Assembly: GCF_022829725.1 (NCBI RefSeq)
Contig: NZ_JAKSYG010000229.1
Location: forward strand, 1-58,780
Origin: Methylobacterium sp. E-005
GTDB lineage: Bacteria; Pseudomonadota; Alphaproteobacteria; Rhizobiales; Beijerinckiaceae
Reading direction: 5' to 3'
DNA length: 58,780 nucleotides
Part shown: positions 53,596 to 58,780 of the stretch, piece by piece
Layout of the letters: every line of letters starts with the position of its first letter
Position numbering within the stretch: the first letter of the stretch is position 1
Notes under the pieces: model-generated
What the model was told of the DNA's origin: nothing
Seen by the model: the letters and a program-made list of their open reading frames with translations, nothing else
The model's database searches: none
Translations under genes and position numbers: made by a program

Positions 53596-54495
53596 GTGCT
53601 GCACCTCGTCCACCTCGCGGGCCTGCTGGACCAAGTCACCGACGTCATGCTGGAGGGCGCGCTCTGCGTCCTGGAGTACAAGCTCGTCCAGCGCCGCAAC
53701 CAAGAGGCGGATGCCTCCGTCCGGATCAGGAATTTGGGCCTTAGCCTGCTGACCCGCTCATCGAACGTCGCGGTCGTCGACAGCCCCGACGGGACTGTCG
53801 CCAACGGGCGCATCCTGTGCCGGGCCCGCGTCGTGGCCGCCCCGAAGTCGTTGACCGGCTACGAGGCGACGCTGGAGCTCAAGTGCAACCCGGCGTCCTA
53901 CCAGGGCGACCTCCAGGCGGCCGCGAACGCGGCGTGCGCCGGCGCGGCCATCCCGCCCTGGACCGTCCGCGTCGTCCCCCAGCCCGATTCGGGCGTCATC
54001 GGCGTCGTGTTCACCGGCACGCCCGGCTCCGTGGCCTCATGGGGCAACTTGCGGGTCGGGGCCATTGAGGGTGCGGTCGTTCTTCCAGGAGGACCTGGTG
54101 CGCAGCGTCTACGCGCGCGTCTCCTGGAGCACCATCAACGCGGCGAACGCCTTGTTGGTGCTGACCCTGCCGGCGACGGTGGCCGCGGCGGCCCGGGCGG
54201 CGGCCCAGGCGGGCTCGTACGCACTCGTCGGCGTATCGGGCGACAACGACCCCTCGCACGGGGCGTTCTACACCTACGGCGTCGTCATGCGCCTCGTCCC
54301 GGGCCTCGACGGCTCCGTGGACGTCTACGAGAACCTCGCGGTGATGCCCCTCGTGTACGACGGCGCCCCGTTTGCGACCCAGCGTGGTACGTACAGCGAT
54401 ACGTATACGTACGCGGTCGGCGACACCGTGTTTTACCCGGCCACCGCTACGTATTATCGCCTGATGCAGCCGACCCCGGCAGCCTCGAAGGCTGA
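53596..54495 (+). CDS. phage-like structural protein, 3' part not credible (possible frameshift)
   Basis: GTG 53596 has GAGGAG 7 bases upstream. The first about 155 residues look genuine (DQVTDVMLEGALCVLEYKLV, then GYEATLELKCNPASYQGDL and WTVRVVPQPDSGVIGVVF). After base about 54065 this frame becomes Gly/Arg-rich filler lying over the next gene. A TGA in the neighbouring frame at 54066-54068 would be a natural end, so one base may have been lost or gained just before it. It immediately precedes a tail-like gene. Confidence 0.45.
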   Translation: MLHLVHLAGLLDQVTDVMLEGALCVLEYKLVQRRNQEADASVRIRNLGLSLLTRSSNVAVVDSPDGTVANGRILCRARVVAAPKSLTGYEATLELKCNPASYQGDLQAAANAACAGAAIPPWTVRVVPQPDSGVIGVVFTGTPGSVASWGNLRVGAIEGAVVLPGGPGAQRLRARLLEHHQRGERLVGADPAGDGGRGGPGGGPGGLVRTRRRIGRQRPLARGVLHLRRRHAPRPGPRRLRGRLREPRGDAPRVRRRPVCDPAWYVQRYVYVRGRRHRVLPGHRYVLSPDAADPGSLEG

Positions 54496-54928
54496 CAGGC
54501 CGGTGCTGGCGGCGGACGGCACGGTGTCGGTCCCGTGGACCCCGGTGTCCGTCCCCGGCTACAGGGCCATACGTATGAGGGCTGACGGCCTTCCGGCCGC
54601 CGGGCAGGTCCTGTTCCGCGAGGTGATGGACCGGTTCGGGACGTTCGGCGCCATGCTGCTGCCAGTGAACGCCCCGGGGGCTGGCCCGAACCCCCTGCTG
54701 CGTTCGAAGGTGGCCGCAAAGGCTCAGGCGGCCTTCACGCTGCAGGTGAACGGGGTTGTCGTCGGGTATGCCGTCTTCCCTGCAGGCAAGACCATCGCGG
54801 GGTTCTCGACGGTGGGCAGCAAGAGCGTCCAAGTGAACCTCGGCGACATCGTCGAAGTGTTCGCGCCGACCACGCAGGACGCGCCCCTCAGCGACGTCCT
54901 GGGGTTCCTCAACCTGACGGTCTACTAG
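54098..54928 (+). CDS. phage tail-like protein
   Basis: GTG 54098 has AGGAGG 5 bases upstream, which decides this start against a TTG at 54065. A 276-aa protein, beta-rich and aromatic (HGAFYTYGVVMRLVPGLDGS, TYSDTYTYAVGDTVFYPATA). The C-terminal about 75 residues (AAFTLQVNGVVVGYAVFPAG, then DIVEVFAPTTQDAPLSDVLG) match a module common at the end of phage tail and fibre proteins. No membrane or export signal is present, as expected for a virion protein. Confidence 0.68.
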   Translation: MRSVYARVSWSTINAANALLVLTLPATVAAAARAAAQAGSYALVGVSGDNDPSHGAFYTYGVVMRLVPGLDGSVDVYENLAVMPLVYDGAPFATQRGTYSDTYTYAVGDTVFYPATATYYRLMQPTPAASKADRPVLAADGTVSVPWTPVSVPGYRAIRMRADGLPAAGQVLFREVMDRFGTFGAMLLPVNAPGAGPNPLLRSKVAAKAQAAFTLQVNGVVVGYAVFPAGKTIAGFSTVGSKSVQVNLGDIVEVFAPTTQDAPLSDVLGFLNLTVY

Positions 54929-54942
54929 ACGTACGACCTGCG

Positions 54943-54997
54943 CTGACTTTCCGTTACAGTTCCCCTGACTTTCCGTTACACAACCGAAATGTAACGG
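54943..54997. repeat. CTGACTTTCCGTTACA direct repeats plus an inverted CCGTTACA
   Basis: Two exact 16-base copies (54943-54958 and 54965-54980) stand 22 bases apart, about two helical turns. The second forms an inverted pair with TGTAACGG at 54990-54997 across a 9-base spacer. A further TGTAACGG occurs at 56233-56240. The layout suits binding sites of a repressor or replication initiator. Confidence 0.65.
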
Positions 54998-55168
54998 GGC
55001 GGACCACTGGTTACGTATGGGACCCCTGCAGCGCGCTTCCAGGGCTCCCCGTACGAACGCCGTCATCCACAGGCCGTTACGACACCGGCAAACATCCCCT
55101 CTGGTTCCCCTCGACATCGCGGCCCAGATGCCGATCCCTGGGCGACTAGGAGCGGCGGGGAGGCGGAC

Positions 55169-55396
55169 ATGAGGCCAGACGATTTCGGGACCGGCGCGGA
55201 AAACATCTGCCAGGGCATCGCGGCAATCCTGGCGAGCCGCGCCATCGACGCCCGGGCCGCGACCGCCGCCCGGATGACGGACGAGCTCGCCGCCCGGATC
55301 ATCCTGCAGCGCTGTCAGGCCAAGGGTCGCATTGCCCAGCAGAGGGCTGACGGGGAGCGTCGGCGGAGGATGATCCTGGCCGGCGGGGGTCGGTAG
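55169..55396 (+). CDS. small helical hypothetical protein (75 aa)
   Basis: ATG 55169 follows GGAGG with 5 bases spacing, a strong ribosome site. The protein is Ala/Arg-rich and helical (IAAILASRAIDARAATAARM, then CQAKGRIAQQRADGERRRRM), soluble and basic at the C-terminus. No family is recognised. It lies between the repeat cluster and a convergent gene. Confidence 0.6.
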   Translation: MRPDDFGTGAENICQGIAAILASRAIDARAATAARMTDELAARIILQRCQAKGRIAQQRADGERRRRMILAGGGR

Positions 55397-55500
55397 CATC
55401 CCGTGAGCATCTCTGAGCATCACGTATGTGCACAGGGAAAGGCACCACCCCTGAAATGCAGTCATCCCCAAAATAATTGGGTGCAGCATCGGACAGCAAA

Positions 55501-55530
55501 AAGCCCGCCCTGGGATGCCGGGGCGGGCTT
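55501..55530 (-). terminator. intrinsic terminator of the 178-aa gene
   Basis: AAGCCCGCCC pairs perfectly with GGGCGGGCTT across a 10-base loop. On the minus strand the stem is followed by TTTTT, and it lies 17 bases after the stop of the minus-strand gene, so it is a classical rho-independent terminator for it. Confidence 0.85.
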
Positions 55531-55547
55531 CGTCGTTTCCGGTGTTG

Positions 55548-56084
55548 TCAGGCGGCAAGCTTCTCGTCCAAGTCGGCCAGCAAGTCCTCGATGACTGCCA
55601 GCGAGAACGCTCGGTTGCTCTCAGCGATATCCTCCGGCCGCGTTCCGTCCCGGATGTCCAGGTACGCATCGAGGACGCGGGCGCCGTGCTGGGCAGGCGT
55701 GGGGACGACCGGGAGGCCGGGAATCGTGTCGACGCCGCGAAGGTGCCTGCCGATGCGGTCGGGGTATTTGGAGGCCAGCTTCATGCGCTCCTCCCTGGTC
55801 AGTTCCTGCACGTACCATTCCTGATGCGCCGGCAGCGGCTTCGTGCCCTCTTCGCCGGCGAACGGTGCGATCAGCGCCAGGGCCGCCAGACCGGTCTCTT
55901 CGTCCGTCGTGAGCGCGGCGACCGGCGGCTCGACGGCGTCGGCTTCGGCGAATGCTTCCGCGACGTCCGGCGCCGGCCCGCCCATGACGGCTCTCGCGAC
56001 GCGCCAGGTCCACCGGCATCCGTCCCAGACGAGCGCGGGCGTCATCGCCAACGCCGCCATCACCATCAGCATGAACCTACGCAT
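55548..56084 (-). CDS. exported or membrane-anchored hypothetical protein (178 aa)
   Basis: ATG 56084 follows GGAGGTCGGA, which decides against the longer open frame. The N-terminus is hydrophobic (MRRFMLMVMAALAMTPALVW), a signal or anchor. The rest is soluble and acidic (DVAEAFAEADAVEPPVAALT, then EWYVQELTREERMKLASKYP). No motif is recognised. It is divergent from the HTH/exonuclease operon, with an operator-like palindrome between. Confidence 0.65.
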   Translation of the reverse strand: MRRFMLMVMAALAMTPALVWDGCRWTWRVARAVMGGPAPDVAEAFAEADAVEPPVAALTTDEETGLAALALIAPFAGEEGTKPLPAHQEWYVQELTREERMKLASKYPDRIGRHLRGVDTIPGLPVVPTPAQHGARVLDAYLDIRDGTRPEDIAESNRAFSLAVIEDLLADLDEKLAA

Positions 56085-56239
56085 TCCGACCTCCCGTTGC
56101 GTCCAGGGAAATGTTGCGCCCAGGGTTTGCCAGCCACAAGGGGCCTTCAAAAGTGTTTCGCACACAGTTCGGCCTGCAAGCATCAGCGACAGCTTCGAGA
56201 CAGCAGGCATGCAGAACGCCGGTGTTCGAAAGTGTAACG

Positions 56240-56263
56240 GATTGTCAGGAAACTGCGACAATC
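56240..56263. promoter_or_regulatory. GATTGTC palindrome in the divergent region
   Basis: GATTGTC and GACAATC, perfect 7-bp arms 10 bases apart, lie between the divergent genes starting at 56084 and 56362, directly beside TGTAACGG (56233-56240). Position and symmetry suit a repressor site, possibly for the small HTH-like protein encoded downstream. Confidence 0.5.
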
Positions 56264-56361
56264 TGTACGCGTGAAACCTGCGAAGCGGGTCTTCCGGCGG
56301 GACGAGATCGGTCGACATTGAAACGGGGAAGCGTCGAAGCTTTGTCGATTCGGAGGTCGTC

Positions 56362-56568
56362 ATGGATCGTGAGGAAGTGCTCGCCCTGCTGCGCGAGAGC
56401 ATAGACAGGGAGGGCGGCATCGCGGCTTGGGCGCGCCGCCATGCGGTGTCCGAGCAGTACACGCGGGACGTCGTTGCGCGGCGGCGCCCCCCGGGCCCGG
56501 GTATCCTGAAGTCCCTCGGCCTACAGCGGGACGCGGCGACGTACTCGGAGGTGCAGGCCCATGGCTGA
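56362..56568 (+). CDS. small helix-turn-helix-like protein (68 aa)
   Basis: ATG 56362 follows CGGAGG. The core (EGGIAAWARRHAVSEQYTRD) fits a short helix-turn-helix, and the flanks are basic (ARRRPPGP). It overlaps the exonuclease gene by 8 bases, so it is translationally coupled. It may be a Cro-like regulator of its own operon. Confidence 0.65.
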   Translation: MDREEVLALLRESIDREGGIAAWARRHAVSEQYTRDVVARRRPPGPGILKSLGLQRDAATYSEVQAHG

Positions 56569-57352
56569 CGCCCCCGCCACCGCGCTGCATCCCGCCGACG
56601 AGCTCGGCTACGTCCGTGCCGAGTTGGCGTCCTGCGTCTCCCGTCAGCGACTTCTCTCCATCCGCGAGGAGGCCCTGACGACCGGCCTGGTCGCCGACCG
56701 CGAGGCTCGTGTCGGCGCGCTGCATCACGCCGTCGTCTCTCGCGTGCGCGGTCGGGACGTCGTCGACGTCGAGCGCCTCCCCGACCTCCAGCGCGTCCTC
56801 CTCCTCCTCCAGGGGCCCGTGGTCGTCGCAGACACGGAGACGACCGGCCTTCACGTGCTGGAAGGTGACCGGCTGATCACTGCGGCGTTCCTGCGCGTCC
56901 ATCCCGACGCCGTCAGCGAGACGCCCCTTGAGATCATCGTGAACCCGGGCCGGGCGTCGTCCCCCGAGGCCGCGGCGGTCCACGGGCTGACGGAGGCCGA
57001 CCTGCGCGACCGCGCGCCGTTCAGCTACTCGCACGCGCGCGCGATCATAGACGTGTGCCGCGGCGGCACCTTCGTCGCGCACAACGCACCGTTCGACGTC
57101 GGATTCCTGGACGCCGAGTTTGAGACGACCGGCCTCTATTTCACGGGCGTGCCGAGCGACGTCGTCGACACGCGCATCGTCTCGAAGCTCCTCTGGCCGG
57201 GCGAGAGTGGTTCTCTCGACGCCCTCGCGACGCGCCTCGGTGTCGACCGCGGGGGCCGGGACGTCCGGCACACCGCCCTCGGGGATGCCCGTCTCCTCGC
57301 GGCCTGCCTGCCCGGCCTCCGGGACGCGCTGCGCAGGTGGATAGCCCGATGA
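56561..57352 (+). CDS. DEDDh 3'-5' exonuclease (DnaQ-like)
   Basis: A 263-aa protein. The N-terminal about 85 residues are helical and unassigned. The exonuclease domain has D91 and E93 (VVADTETTGLHVLEGD), D179 within FVAHNAPFDVGFLDAEF, and H237 and D242 (RHTALGDARLLAA), the complete DEDDh set, so it is probably an active 3'-5' exonuclease on DNA or RNA. GGAGGTG precedes ATG 56561. Its neighbours and operon place it in a mobile element, possibly proofreading or processing DNA. Confidence 0.88.
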   Translation: MADAPATALHPADELGYVRAELASCVSRQRLLSIREEALTTGLVADREARVGALHHAVVSRVRGRDVVDVERLPDLQRVLLLLQGPVVVADTETTGLHVLEGDRLITAAFLRVHPDAVSETPLEIIVNPGRASSPEAAAVHGLTEADLRDRAPFSYSHARAIIDVCRGGTFVAHNAPFDVGFLDAEFETTGLYFTGVPSDVVDTRIVSKLLWPGESGSLDALATRLGVDRGGRDVRHTALGDARLLAACLPGLRDALRRWIAR

Positions 57353-57723
57353 GCCGGTTCGGGATTCTGCTGGCCGCGCACGACGAGCGCCCGGGGATGC
57401 CGGCGCAGATCCATGTGCCGACAGAGAGGGAGATGCGAGCCATCTCCACGGCTGACCTGCGGATGATGCTTGCGCAGGCCTTCGCGGTGGCGAACGCGGT
57501 CGCGGACCGCCGGCGCGGCCACGGGCGGACCATGGCCGAGATCCATATCACCGCGGCCCAGGCCATCCTCAGGAAGGCGTCCCGGGACGCAATGCTAGCC
57601 CTCCAGGAGGCGCTCATCGAGCCGCGTCCCGGGGGCGACTGGTCGGATTTCCACAACGCCCCGGACGAGGAGCTCAGGGGCCCCCTTCGCCCCGTCCCTC
57701 CCGATCCGATCCCACGGGCCTGA
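57349..57723 (+). CDS. hypothetical protein (124 aa)
   Basis: It starts in an ATGA overlap with the exonuclease stop (ATG 57349). Soluble, with a helical centre (AISTADLRMMLAQAFAVANA, then EIHITAAQAILRKASRDAML) and an acidic/Pro-rich C-terminus. The coupled start implies a function with the exonuclease. No family is recognised. Confidence 0.6.
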   Translation: MSRFGILLAAHDERPGMPAQIHVPTEREMRAISTADLRMMLAQAFAVANAVADRRRGHGRTMAEIHITAAQAILRKASRDAMLALQEALIEPRPGGDWSDFHNAPDEELRGPLRPVPPDPIPRA

Positions 57724-57796
57724 ACGGCTCGTTCGCCGACGCGCCGGGCGACAGCGGCCAACGACCCCTGCAACCACCCATGGAGCATCCCAACCA

Positions 57797-58633
57797 ATGT
57801 TCGACCAGCTTCTCTCCGCCCTGTCCGGGTCCGCCTCGATTCCCGGAACGACCGGTAGGTCCGGCAAGGTCACCTTGACCGACCCGGACATCATCCTCGC
57901 CCGCCTCGCCCTGACGGCGAAGATCTACGCCGAACCGTGCCCGTTCCGACCCGGCCAACTCGTCACCCCGCGGTCCGACGGGAAGACCATCGGTTCGGGT
58001 TCTCCGCACGTCGTCGTCGAGGTGTTCGACGGTGAGACCCCGCTGCCTGGGCTGGACGAGGCTAGGTCGTGGAGCGCGCCTATCGTCCTGCGGGAGCCGA
58101 CCGCGGACGCCAAGACCACCGCATCGGTGCAGTTCGGGCAGGTGCTCGACATGCGCGTCGCCACGTACCTCGAAGGCAATGCCGGCGTTGGAGCCTACGT
58201 CGTCGAGAGCCAGGACTTCGAGGCCTGGACGCCCGAGCACGAGGCGGCTTGGCGCGACCGTCTCGCAAAGGCCGCGGCCGGTCCGAAGCCAATGTCCCTG
58301 GCCGACGTCATCTCGGAACTGCGGGACCGGGCCGCCGGCAAGGAGGTCAAGGCCGACTGGAAGGAAGGCGACCTCGTCGAGCTTGTTACAGTCCGTGAGG
58401 GGTTGATGCCGGCGGTCGAGACAGAGGGCGTCCGCGTCGGTGTCGTCACCCGGGTCGACCCGTCTGATGGGACGACCAACGTCCTCTATCACGGGGCCGA
58501 GACCGGCAAGGTCGGCGGGGCCTGGTTCAAGAACCGCGACCTGCGGAAGTACGGGCCCCGTCCGACCGAGCCCGATGCGGCTGCGATAGCTGCCCTGCAG
58601 AACGTCCGGTCCCCCGCCGACGCCACCGCCTGA
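57797..58633 (+). CDS. hypothetical protein (278 aa), likely KOW/SH3-like C-terminal half
   Basis: A soluble protein. The N-terminal third has strand-rich segments (YAEPCPFRPGQLVTPRSDGK, then HVVVEVFDGETPLPG). The C-terminal part (EGDLVELVTVREGLMPAVET, then RVGVVTRVDPSDGTTNVLYH) resembles SH3-like barrels that bind nucleic acid or protein. A weak ribosome site (GGAG, 12 bases) precedes ATG 57797. Function unknown. Confidence 0.6.
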   Translation: MFDQLLSALSGSASIPGTTGRSGKVTLTDPDIILARLALTAKIYAEPCPFRPGQLVTPRSDGKTIGSGSPHVVVEVFDGETPLPGLDEARSWSAPIVLREPTADAKTTASVQFGQVLDMRVATYLEGNAGVGAYVVESQDFEAWTPEHEAAWRDRLAKAAAGPKPMSLADVISELRDRAAGKEVKADWKEGDLVELVTVREGLMPAVETEGVRVGVVTRVDPSDGTTNVLYHGAETGKVGGAWFKNRDLRKYGPRPTEPDAAAIAALQNVRSPADATA

Positions 58634-58705
58634 GAAGGCCGTCGCGCGCCAGGCGGCAGTGGCGCCCATCATCCCCAGCAACCCCGTCATCAGAGGAGCG
58701 CGCCA

Positions 58706-58780
58706 TGGAGCGCATCAAGCCCACCATCAAGGTCACATGCGGAGACATCATCCGTGCCGCCTTCGCCCGCGCCTTCCAGA
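58706..58780 (+). CDS. 5' end of an unidentified gene (partial)
   Basis: AGAGGAGC stands just before ATG 58706 and the frame is open to the window edge, giving about 25 residues (MERIKPTIKVTCGDIIRAAF). It follows the 278-aa gene by 72 bases on the same strand and is probably part of the same island. Too short to identify. Confidence 0.55.

Noticed and set aside
1..58780. CRISPR arrays, rRNA or tRNA genes
   Set aside because: No regularly spaced repeats with unique spacers, and no cloverleaf-like T-arm or conserved rRNA segment was noticed by eye; a dedicated tRNA scan was not possible.

Overview
The window looks like an accessory stretch of a high-GC (roughly two-thirds G+C) alphaproteobacterial replicon, most like Methylobacterium/Methylorubrum. 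This rests on codon usage, the dense array of multi-domain sensor kinases (including HWE-type and LOV-type), small Gly/Tyr-rich exported proteins, DUF3606 and DUF3309-like mini-proteins, and IS relics of types common in that group. The genus assignment is inference. I see no rRNA, tRNA or CRISPR array.

Region 1 (1-8.7 kb) is a scarred mobile zone. An ISL3-family element (1585-3236) sits between a metallophosphoesterase that has lost its 5' part and a phosphatase/ADP-ribosylglycohydrolase fusion that has lost its 3' part, which suggests insertion with deletion. Next come an IS1-type relic that supplies the tail of a neighbouring gene, an AT-richer two-gene unit (181-aa protein plus XRE-ImmA/IrrE metallopeptidase), two small overlapping genes, an intact metallophosphoesterase and a frameshifted umuC fragment.

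Region 2 (8.7-19 kb, all minus strand) is a signalling block: a chemoreceptor with a C-terminal PilZ domain coupled to a small membrane protein, a tripartite hybrid kinase (Cache-PAS-PAS-HisKA-HATPase-REC-HPt), a second chemoreceptor, a membrane GGDEF diguanylate cyclase and an HD-GYP protein. It holds the parts to sense, make, degrade and respond to c-di-GMP.

Region 3 (19-24.8 kb) carries small exported or membrane proteins, several under 110 aa, with a DUF3606 gene, an NhaP-like antiporter and a decayed metallophosphoesterase.

Region 4 (25-49.5 kb) is an environmental-response block: a 1405-aa GAF/PAS HWE kinase with a single-domain response regulator, a LOV hybrid kinase, two paralogous DUF4118-like hybrid kinases with double receivers, a transglutaminase, an AI-2E-type transporter, a CorA-like transporter, an OprB-like porin and a CPA antiporter with an RCK-like tail. 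It continues with a Met-rich exported peptide, a cytochrome b561/molybdopterin oxidoreductase pair, an HAD dehalogenase, a SnoaL protein and a soluble sulfite-oxidase-like enzyme.

Region 5 (49.6-58.8 kb) is a mobile or phage-like island that starts after an AT-rich spacer and a truncated IS630 transposase. It encodes a large protein whose centre resembles a divergent family-A DNA polymerase palm, a phage-tail-like protein, a small HTH-like gene coupled to a DEDDh exonuclease, several orphan genes, and repeated CCGTTACA motifs with palindromes in the intergenic regions. This island is the best candidate for an undescribed system.
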